From Kiritimatiellia bacterium (GTDB lineage: Bacteria; Verrucomicrobiota; Kiritimatiellia; RFP12; UBA1067), in the NCBI GenBank assembly GCA_017389885.1, contig JAFPDR010000124.1, positions 1 through 5,829 on the forward strand: 5,829 bases of DNA, written 5' to 3'. Below are positions 1 to 5,829 of this stretch, one piece after another. The notes under the pieces are model-generated. The model searched no databases, was not told where the DNA came from, and saw only the letters and a program-made list of their open reading frames with translations. Made by a program: the position numbers and the translations under genes. Position 1 is the first letter of the stretch, and each line of letters begins with the position of its first letter.

Positions 1-2706
1 ATGAAGAAGCGCAAGCGCAAGGTGCTCCTCGAGGACATCCTGCTGCTCGCGTGCCGCTGCCTCGCGCTGGGGCTCCTCGCGCTCGCGTTCGCTCGCCCGT
101 TCGTCCGACCCGACTCGCCGGTCCCATGGGCGGTCACGATGCCTGTGATGCTCGCGTCGATAACGGCGATCGGCATCTCCTTCGCGCTGTGGCGGTACCC
201 CAGGCACCGCTTCTGGATGATGGCCGCGGGCATAGTCCTCTTCGTCCTCTCGATCGCGACGATCGTGTTCGAGCGGCAGCTGAACCTCAAGCGGTTCGGG
301 CTCGGCGCGACGAAGGACGTCGTGCTGATAATCGACGGCTCCGCGTCGATGTCCATCGTCAACGACGGGAAGTCCAACTTCGAGCGCGCGGTGGAGGAGG
401 CGAAGAAGTACGTCGAGCTCGCGCCGCGCAACACCTCGTTCGCCGTCATAATCGGCGGGCCGGTCCCGCAGGTGATGAACCCCGTGCCGGTCTCGGACAA
501 GCGCGTCATCCTCTCCACCCTCGACCGCCTCTACCCCGCCAACGGCACGATGCAGATCGCGGGCAACCTCACCGCCGCGGCCGTGACGCTGGCGGCCGGG
601 CACAACGCCGTCAAGCAGATCGTGATCGTCGGCGACGGGCAGACCGTCGGCTGGCAGCTCGACGACAAGGAGCGCTGGAAGACCCTTCGGCGCGTGTTCT
701 CCTCGCTCAAGACGCAGCCCATAATCACGTGGCGCACGCTTCCGCTCCCGACGTCGATCCGCAACCTCGCGGTGGCGTCGATACGTCCGTCGCGCGACAT
801 CGTCGGGACTGACCGCGAGGTCGGCCTCGCGGTCACGGTGGTGAACGCCGGAACCGAGGCGGTGACGCCGAAGGGCGTGTCGCTCGTCGCGGAGGGGGAG
901 ACGCTGCAGGCGCGCGAGGTGCGCCAGCTCGAGCCGGGCGAGAGCCAGACGTTCACCTTCAAGCACAAGTTCGCCAACGCCGGCGGGACGATCGTCTCCG
1001 CGAAGGTGGAGTCCGGCGACGACCTGCCCGCGGACGACGTGTACCGCCACTCGATGCCCGTGCTCGGAGGCGTCAAGGTCCTTCTCGTGGACGGCAACTC
1101 CGGCGCGCCGTTCCTCCAGAGGGCGTCAACCTACGTCGGCCTCGCGCTCCGCCCGGAGCTCGCCGAGGCCGCCGAGGAGGCGGGCGCCGCGAAGAGGGGC
1201 TATCTCCTCGAGACGAAGGTCGAGGACGTGTCGGTCGCGGGCCAGCGGCGCACGTTCGCCGGATTCTCCGCCGTCGTGCTCGTCGGGGTGAGGCGCCTCT
1301 CCGAGGAGACGCGCGCGGCGCTCGCGGGCTTCGTCTCGCTCGGAGGCGGGCTCTTCGTCATGCCGACGGCCGGGGCGGACGCGGAGTTCTTCAACGGATG
1401 GGAGCTCGGCGGGCAGAAGGTGCTCCCCGCTCCGTTCGGGAAGTGGCGCGAGAACAAGGCGACGGTCGCGGCGGACAGCTTCCGCGAGACGCTCGCGAAG
1501 TACAGGAGCGGGACTGACCTCTCCTCGGCGATGCCGGAGAGCGTGATGGACTTCGGCGACGGGTGGTCGTCGAACGCCGTCGTGATGGCGAGGCTTTCGG
1601 ACGAGACGCCGTTCATCGTGTCGCACACGTTCGGGCGCGGCACGGTCGTGGAGTCCGCCGCGCTCTTCGACGCGGCCTCGGGGCTCGTCTCGAAGCGCGG
1701 CTTCGTCCCGATGATGCACGAGCTCGCCTACTCGCTCGCCAGCCCGACGTCGGTCTCGCTCGACGTGCGCCCCGCGGAGGGACTGACCCTCCTCATGGCG
1801 AGCGGCGCGGTCAGCGACGGCGCGGCGGGGTCCAACGGACTGATGGGCTACTACTTCCCGAAGCTCGGCTGCCAGGGCAAGCCTATCGTGCGCCCCGACG
1901 CGAAGATCGACTTCAGGTGGGGGTGGAACTCCCCGATGCAGGGTATACCCGGCGACAACTTCTCCGTGCGCTGGCGCGGCGTCATAAAGGCGCCCGAGGC
2001 GGGCTCGTACAAGTTCTGGTGGGACGTAGACGACCGCTTCTGGCTCAAGATCGCCGGACGCGAGGTGCGGCACAACACCGAGGTGAAGCTCGAGAAGGAC
2101 AAGCCGTACGCGATCGAGGGAAGGTACGAGGAGGACGGCGGAGAGGCCCGCGTGAGCCTCAACTGGAAGCGTCCGGACGGAAAGAAGGAGCAGGTCCCGA
2201 GCTCAGTCCTCTTCACGCGCGCCGCCGGCGTCGAGGGCGCTGGCGAGATCGTCGAGATGTCCGATCCCCACGGCGAGACGTTCTACGCCGAGATGTTCCA
2301 GGGCGACGAGGGGCTGTTCCTCCGCGTCACGCGCAGCGTAATCCCCGGCGTCTACACGGTCAACGCGGTCCCTGACACGATCAAGGAGGCGTGCAAGGGA
2401 GTCCTTGACGCGGAGGGCAGGATCAGGATCACGGTCTCCGCGGGCGTCGAGGAGTCGACCCTCACCGCGATCACCCAGAACGAGCTCTCGGACCTCTGCA
2501 ACTACGTGCAGATCTCGCAGGCGATAAAGGACGAGGACGTCGTGAAGGCGATCGGCGGGCAGAGCTTCGGCAAGGAGGTGTGGCGCGTGCTGGCGTTCGT
2601 GGCGTTCCTCTTCCTCGTGGCGGAGCCCGCGATCGCGCGCTGGATCGCGATAAACCGCCGCACGGGCGACGTAATCGACACGGAGGGATCATGGATCAGA
2701 ACGTAA
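1..2706 (+). CDS. BatA-like membrane protein: vWA, amidotransferase-like and PA14 domains (5' end probably missing)
   Basis: Likely a membrane-anchored scaffold or sensor of the BatA/vWA class that works with a MoxR-type ATPase; its exact substrate is unknown. Residues 1-34 (basic KKRKRK, then LLEDILLLACRC and a helix ending FARPF) match the second half of the BatA N-terminal module. Two further membrane helices follow at about 44-64 and 71-90. The vWA domain spans about 104-235, with metal-site residues D112-S114-S116, probable T183 and D212 (VGDGQ). An Ig-like region follows (about 248-350), then an amidotransferase-like fold (about 358-560: LLVDGNSG, VSLGGGLFVMP, FGRGTVV) with no cysteine, so probably non-enzymatic. 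A PA14 domain lies at about 613-738 (GYYFPK, FSVRWRGVIKAPEAGSYKF, DDRFWLKIAG). The tail carries VSAGVEES (812-819) and a membrane helix at about 862-880. Positive-inside charges put the large middle part outside the cytoplasm. The ATG at position 1 is probably internal, because the usual first helix is absent. It overlaps the next gene by 16 nt. Confidence 0.88.
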   Translation: MKKRKRKVLLEDILLLACRCLALGLLALAFARPFVRPDSPVPWAVTMPVMLASITAIGISFALWRYPRHRFWMMAAGIVLFVLSIATIVFERQLNLKRFGLGATKDVVLIIDGSASMSIVNDGKSNFERAVEEAKKYVELAPRNTSFAVIIGGPVPQVMNPVPVSDKRVILSTLDRLYPANGTMQIAGNLTAAAVTLAAGHNAVKQIVIVGDGQTVGWQLDDKERWKTLRRVFSSLKTQPIITWRTLPLPTSIRNLAVASIRPSRDIVGTDREVGLAVTVVNAGTEAVTPKGVSLVAEGETLQAREVRQLEPGESQTFTFKHKFANAGGTIVSAKVESGDDLPADDVYRHSMPVLGGVKVLLVDGNSGAPFLQRASTYVGLALRPELAEAAEEAGAAKRGYLLETKVEDVSVAGQRRTFAGFSAVVLVGVRRLSEETRAALAGFVSLGGGLFVMPTAGADAEFFNGWELGGQKVLPAPFGKWRENKATVAADSFRETLAKYRSGTDLSSAMPESVMDFGDGWSSNAVVMARLSDETPFIVSHTFGRGTVVESAALFDAASGLVSKRGFVPMMHELAYSLASPTSVSLDVRPAEGLTLLMASGAVSDGAAGSNGLMGYYFPKLGCQGKPIVRPDAKIDFRWGWNSPMQGIPGDNFSVRWRGVIKAPEAGSYKFWWDVDDRFWLKIAGREVRHNTEVKLEKDKPYAIEGRYEEDGGEARVSLNWKRPDGKKEQVPSSVLFTRAAGVEGAGEIVEMSDPHGETFYAEMFQGDEGLFLRVTRSVIPGVYTVNAVPDTIKEACKGVLDAEGRIRITVSAGVEESTLTAITQNELSDLCNYVQISQAIKDEDVVKAIGGQSFGKEVWRVLAFVAFLFLVAEPAIARWIAINRRTGDVIDTEGSWIRT
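2682..2687 (+). promoter_or_regulatory. Ribosome binding site of the second vWA gene
   Basis: GGAGGG lies 3 nt before the ATG at 2691 (GGAGG with a 4-nt gap) and inside the last codons of the upstream gene. It decides the start. An in-frame ATG further upstream at 2580 would add 37 residues, but these lie wholly within the preceding gene in another frame, and their Arg/Gly-rich sequence looks like out-of-frame translation of high-G+C DNA. Starting at 2691 gives a sensible N-terminus leading into a membrane helix. Its position within the upstream gene suggests translational coupling. Confidence 0.8.
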
Positions 2707-5390
2707 TACGCACGGACCTTCTGCCGGAGACGATGGCGCTGTGGATAATCGCAGTCCTCGCGGCCTTCGGCGTCGCCGCGTGGGCGCTTTGCCACTGGGC
2801 CGTGAAGAGGTACGGCTCCAACAAGTTCAACGTGTGGACCCGCGCGCTCATGGGCGTCCCGCTCGGAGTCATCGCGTGCTGGCTCGTGCTGCAGTTCCTC
2901 GGCAGGATGATGTTCCTCGCGACCCCCTGGTCGCTCTTCTTCGCGGCGGTGCTCGGGGCGGTGTCCATAGAGGCCGTGAGCGCCTTCTACGCCCACGAGT
3001 GCGCGCGCGTCCCGCCGCGCACGGCGAAGTGGCTCGTGGCGCTGCGCATGGCCGCGGTCGCGGTGACGCTCCTCGTGCTGATGCAGCCCGTCATCATCGG
3101 CGAGCGCGAGCGCACCGTCAAGGAGCGAGTCCTCGTACTTGTCGACGACTCCGCGTCCATGCACTTCAAGGACAGGCAGATGACGCCGGAGGAGGAAAAG
3201 GACATCGCGACGGCGCTTGGCCTCGACAAGCTTCCGTCCGACGGCCTTACGCGCGCCGAGATGGTGCGTATGCTCGTGGCCGCCGGAGGCGACTCGAGCT
3301 TCCTCTCGAAGGCCGCGCGCAAGTACGAGGTGGACGTGTTCCGCTTCGGCGCGGGGCTGCTGCGCGACGAGTCCATCCAGGAGGAGAAGGAGCTCGACGA
3401 CAAGGAGCGCATGTTCAGGTCCGTCACCGACCTCACGAAGGCCCTCGAGCTCGCGATCAAGGAGGTGCCGGCGGAGGAGATATCGTCGATAATCGTGTTC
3501 ACCGACGGACGCCACAACGGCGACGCGGGCGTCGAGTCGATCGCGCGCAAGCTCGGCGGATACGGCATCCAGGTCTCGGCCGTGGTCGTCGGCGGAACGG
3601 TCAAGCCGTTCGACCTCTCCATCGCGGCCGCCGACTCGCCGGAGTCCGTGTTCCTCGGCGACAAGGTCCGCTTCACCGTCCGCGTCGCGGCGACGCACGC
3701 GAACGGCCGCAAGGCGAAGCTCCACTTCCTCGACGCGGACGGGCAGCTCGACGAGCGCGAGTTCACCGTCGAGGGCGACGACTGGTCGAAGGAGTTCAAG
3801 TTCACGGACGTCCCGAAGGAGCAGGGGGTGTACAGCTACAGGCTCAAGGTCACCAACCTCGAGGGCGAGCTCTTCGCGGAGAACAACGAGCGCCAGCTCG
3901 ACGTCGCCGTTTCGGACGACCGCACGAACGTGCTTCTCGTCGACGGACGCCCCCGCTGGGAGTACAGGTACCTGAGGAACCTGTTCTACGGGCGCGACAA
4001 GTCCGTGCACCTCCAGGACTGGCTCGTCCACCCCGATTCCATCGCCGGCGTCCAGCCCAAGCTCCTCGAGTACGCCAACGCGGCGCGTCCGTTCGGGCAG
4101 TCCGAGGCCGGCGGCTGGCCGATCCAGGACAACGACTGGCGCCAGTTCGACGTCATCATCATCGGCGACATCGGGGAGGACGTCCTCACCGAGGACGTCG
4201 TCGAGCAGCTGCGCTACAACGTGGAGGACCGCGGCACGCTCCTCGTGCTCATCTCCGGCTCGGAGTACATGCCCTACGCCATCCGCAACCAGAAGCTCCG
4301 CGACCTCATGCCGATCGAGTACGATCCGGACGGGGCGAGCCACCGCGACGCCCCGGAGGAGTCGTTCGCGTTCCAGCTCGCGGCGGCGGGACGCGGGCAC
4401 GTCGTGATGAACCAGAGCTCGTCGCCCTCCGAGAACGAGGACATCTGGAACGAGATACCCGACTTCCACTGGCGCCTTCCGATCAAGGGCGTCAAGGCCG
4501 GCGCTGACGTGCTCGCGTACGCGAACCCGAAGAAGGGCGACGGCTCCGCCGATGCCGACGCCGGGGCGATGGCGCAGTCGATCGCCGCGACGATCGAGGA
4601 GGACCCGGAGGCGGCGCTCAAGCGCCTCGAGGAGATGCGCGGCGAGCAGAGCCGCAACGCGCTCGTCGTCGCCGCGGCGAGGGGGAAGGGCAAGGTGCTC
4701 ATGCTCACCACCGACTCCATGTGGCGCCTGCGCTCCAAGTCGGGCGACCAGCTCCACCACCGCTTCTGGGGCCAGGTCATGCGCTGGGGCGCCGGCGAGA
4801 AGCTCAGGAGCGGGAACATGTACGTCAGGATCGGCACCGACCAGCTCCGCTACGGCGCGGGCGAGACGGTCAAGGCGTACGCGAGGTTCCTCGACGAGAA
4901 GCACAACGGCATCGACAGACTCGAGCCGCGCCTCCTCGTGCGCTCCGCCGCGACCGGCGGACGCGTCTCGGCGTACCGCGCGACGAAGCGTCCGGACTCC
5001 AACGGCGTCTACGAGTGCGAGATACCCGGCTGCACAAAGCCCGGCGTATACTCCGTCAACCTCGACTGCGGCAAGGCGCAGGAGATGCTCGGCAAGCGCT
5101 ATCCCCAGGGCCTCGAGACGAGCTTCGTCGTCGTCACGACGAAGCAGCCCGCCGAGGAGGTCGACATCACGGCGACGCGCAACCAGGTCGAGCGCGTCGC
5201 GTCCGCTACAGGCGGCAAGGTGCTCTCCCCGACCGAGTACGTGAAGCTCGACGCCGACTTCGGCGGCGGCTCGAAGCGCATCGCCGACCGCGTGGAGTTC
5301 CACCTCTGGAGCCTCCCTCCGCTGTTCCTCTTCATCGTGGCCTTCCTCACGGCCGAGTGGATCATGCGAAAGCGCGCCTCCCTCGCCTGA
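2691..5390 (+). CDS. Second vWA membrane protein with amidotransferase-like domain, 899 aa
   Basis: A large envelope protein of the vWA/amidotransferase-like family often paired with BatA-like proteins in PVC bacteria; its biochemical role is not known. Four membrane helices lie at about 16-38, 52-71, 79-100 and 114-136; the last has the family-typical LRMAAVAVTLLVLMQPV. The vWA domain follows (about 146-300), with D152-S154-S156, T246 (VTDL) and D272 (FTDG), so the metal site looks intact. Residues about 305-405 look Ig-like. The amidotransferase-like fold runs from about 414 (LLVDGRPRWEYR) through 486-525 (FDVIIIGD, GTLLVLISG) to about 665-703 (GKGKVLMLTTDSMWRLR, FWGQVMRWG). It has no cysteine where a nucleophile would sit. 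A second Ig-like stretch (about 710-830), a segment ending near 853 and a final helix (about 874-892, AEWIMRKR) complete it. Charges predict N-terminus out, bulk outside, short cytoplasmic tail. Residues 612-655 look like an acidic, helical insertion. Confidence 0.88.
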   Translation: MDQNVIRTDLLPETMALWIIAVLAAFGVAAWALCHWAVKRYGSNKFNVWTRALMGVPLGVIACWLVLQFLGRMMFLATPWSLFFAAVLGAVSIEAVSAFYAHECARVPPRTAKWLVALRMAAVAVTLLVLMQPVIIGERERTVKERVLVLVDDSASMHFKDRQMTPEEEKDIATALGLDKLPSDGLTRAEMVRMLVAAGGDSSFLSKAARKYEVDVFRFGAGLLRDESIQEEKELDDKERMFRSVTDLTKALELAIKEVPAEEISSIIVFTDGRHNGDAGVESIARKLGGYGIQVSAVVVGGTVKPFDLSIAAADSPESVFLGDKVRFTVRVAATHANGRKAKLHFLDADGQLDEREFTVEGDDWSKEFKFTDVPKEQGVYSYRLKVTNLEGELFAENNERQLDVAVSDDRTNVLLVDGRPRWEYRYLRNLFYGRDKSVHLQDWLVHPDSIAGVQPKLLEYANAARPFGQSEAGGWPIQDNDWRQFDVIIIGDIGEDVLTEDVVEQLRYNVEDRGTLLVLISGSEYMPYAIRNQKLRDLMPIEYDPDGASHRDAPEESFAFQLAAAGRGHVVMNQSSSPSENEDIWNEIPDFHWRLPIKGVKAGADVLAYANPKKGDGSADADAGAMAQSIAATIEEDPEAALKRLEEMRGEQSRNALVVAAARGKGKVLMLTTDSMWRLRSKSGDQLHHRFWGQVMRWGAGEKLRSGNMYVRIGTDQLRYGAGETVKAYARFLDEKHNGIDRLEPRLLVRSAATGGRVSAYRATKRPDSNGVYECEIPGCTKPGVYSVNLDCGKAQEMLGKRYPQGLETSFVVVTTKQPAEEVDITATRNQVERVASATGGKVLSPTEYVKLDADFGGGSKRIADRVEFHLWSLPPLFLFIVAFLTAEWIMRKRASLA

Positions 5391-5404
5391 CGCCCCGCGC
5401 GCTC

Positions 5405-5433
5405 GCCGCGGAAAAATGGTATAATACCGCGGC
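5405..5433. repeat. Perfect inverted repeat bracketing the -10 element
   Basis: GCCGCGG at 5405-5411 and its exact reverse complement CCGCGGC at 5427-5433 flank 15 bases that contain the A-tract and the TATAAT box. The right arm ends on the base before the ATG at 5434. It could be an operator for a dimeric regulator, or a hairpin when transcription reads through from the upstream gene. No U-tract follows, so it is not a normal intrinsic terminator. GC-rich 7-mers can pair by chance in such DNA, so its function is a hypothesis. Confidence 0.45.
5417..5425 (+). promoter_or_regulatory. Extended -10 promoter element for the dehydrogenase gene
   Basis: TGGTATAAT is an exact match to the extended -10 consensus (TG, one base, TATAAT), preceded by five A residues at 5412-5416 in otherwise very GC-rich DNA. 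At the usual -35 distance the sequence is GCGCGC, so no -35 box is seen; this fits an extended -10 promoter. With normal spacing, transcription would start near 5431-5434, on or within about three bases of the start codon. The mRNA would then be leaderless or nearly so. The site suggests that the dehydrogenase gene is transcribed separately from the vWA pair. Confidence 0.7.
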
Positions 5434-5829
5434 ATGAACAGGAACATAGTCTGCATTGGCGCCGGATACATCGGCGGACCCACGATGGCGGTCATCGCGA
5501 AGATGAACCCCGACCGCAAGGTCTTCGTCTGCGACATAAACGCGAAGCGCATCGCCGCATGGAACTCCAAGAACTACGCGCTGCCCATCTACGAGCCCGG
5601 GCTCGTAGACGTGGTTAAGGAGGTGCGCGGCAAGAACCTCTTCTTCACGACTGACATCAAAAAGGCCGTCAAGGAGTGCGACATAGTGTTCGTCGGAGTG
5701 AACACCCCGACCAAGATGTTCGGACGCGGCGCCGGGCGCGCAAGCGACCTCCAGTACTGGGAGGCGACGGCGCGCGAGATAAAGGGCTACGCGGAAGGGG
5801 ACAAGATCGTCGTCGAGAAGTCCACGCTC
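5434..5829 (+). CDS. ugd: UDP-glucose 6-dehydrogenase, N-terminal part (cut off by window end)
   Basis: Cytoplasmic enzyme that oxidises UDP-glucose to UDP-glucuronate with two NAD+, supplying precursors for capsule, exopolysaccharide or other surface glycans. The 132 visible residues form the NAD-binding Rossmann domain. The dinucleotide loop is G9-A-G11-YI-G14-G15-PT, and D34 ends the second strand, as expected for NAD preference. Other hallmarks are LPIYEPGL (50-57), GKNLFF (66-71), VNTPTK (89-94), [10 protein letters not shown] (97-106) and EKSTL (128-132). The pattern CIGAGYxGGPT with IYEPGL and RGKNLFF resembles the animal-type subclass more than the common short bacterial Ugd/TuaD type. 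The start is firmly set: an in-frame TAA lies at 5422-5424, and ATG 5434 is the only start codon between it and the glycine loop. No Shine-Dalgarno sequence precedes it. The full family length is about 440-490 aa, so roughly 70% of the gene, including the catalytic cysteine, lies outside the window. Confidence 0.95.
   Translation, partial: MNRNIVCIGAGYIGGPTMAVIAKMNPDRKVFVCDINAKRIAAWNSKNYALPIYEPGLVDVVKEVRGKNLFFTTDIKKAVKECDIVFVGVNTPTKMFGRGAGRASDLQYWEATAREIKGYAEGDKIVVEKSTL

Noticed and set aside
1941..1950. Palindrome GGGTATACCC
   Set aside because: It lies inside the PA14-coding region, codes for conserved-looking protein sequence, and has no promoter or gene boundary near it.
51..2375. Several other long frames on both strands within the first gene
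   Set aside because: Their translations are Arg/Ala/Pro-rich without motifs and overlap a gene with well-supported domains, so they are shadows of GC-rich codon use.
2580..2690. An upstream in-frame ATG at 2580 as the start of the second vWA gene
   Set aside because: It would add 37 residues of out-of-frame sequence lying entirely inside the first gene. The ATG at 2691 has a strong ribosome binding site and gives a sensible N-terminus.
656..3410. A 20-nt identical string at 656-675 and 3391-3410, encoding LDDKER in both vWA proteins
   Set aside because: The copies sit at non-equivalent places relative to the vWA metal-site motifs, and the match ends at exactly 20 nt. Strong codon bias over a charged hexapeptide explains it better than a functional repeat.
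5405..5433. The inverted repeat as an intrinsic terminator for the vWA operon
   Set aside because: Neither strand has a T-run after the stem, the loop is 15 nt, and the right arm runs directly into the next start codon.
2502..5570. A 1022-codon open frame on the - strand
   Set aside because: It lies antisense to the second vWA gene and the dehydrogenase, both of which have clear family motifs. Its translation is rich in Arg, Glu, Asp, Val, Leu and His with no recognisable domain, as expected for the complement of GC-rich coding sequence.

Overview
The window is a high-G+C bacterial fragment, about two-thirds G+C by eye, with third codon positions almost all G or C. It carries three genes on the + strand and no convincing gene on the - strand. 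The gene content suggests a PVC-group bacterium of the Verrucomicrobiota/Kiritimatiellota/Lentisphaerota kind. The evidence is a pair of large membrane-anchored von Willebrand factor A (vWA) proteins of the type often found next to MoxR ATPases in PVC genomes, plus a UDP-glucose dehydrogenase of the animal-like subclass. This placement is inferred from recalled family knowledge, not from a search.

Positions 1-2706 encode a BatA-like protein. It has an N-terminal membrane module, a vWA domain with an intact metal-site motif, an Ig-like stretch, a glutamine-amidotransferase-like fold without a catalytic cysteine, a PA14 domain and a C-terminal membrane anchor. The usual first BatA transmembrane helix is missing, so the true start probably lies upstream of the window. 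Positions 2691-5390 encode a second vWA membrane protein of 899 aa. It overlaps the first gene by 16 nt and has a strong ribosome binding site inside the end of that gene. Both proteins are predicted to expose their vWA, amidotransferase-like and Ig-like parts outside the cytoplasmic membrane and are probably made together. In related genomes such pairs follow a moxR ATPase gene and a DUF58 gene, which would lie upstream here. The molecular job of these clusters is not established.

Only 43 bases (5391-5433) separate the second gene from the third. They hold an exact extended -10 promoter element (TGGTATAAT) bracketed by a perfect 7-bp inverted repeat. The third gene starts at 5434 and runs off the window. 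Its 132 visible residues are the NAD-binding half of UDP-glucose 6-dehydrogenase, which makes UDP-glucuronate for surface polysaccharides. The promoter lies so close to the start codon that the transcript should be leaderless or nearly so. The dehydrogenase is therefore probably a separate transcription unit from the vWA pair.

The most unusual observations are the promoter, inverted repeat and start-codon arrangement before the dehydrogenase gene, the PA14 domain embedded in a BatA-type vWA protein, and an odd isoleucine codon preference (ATA 21, ATT 1 by hand count). No complete new defence or mobile system is visible.
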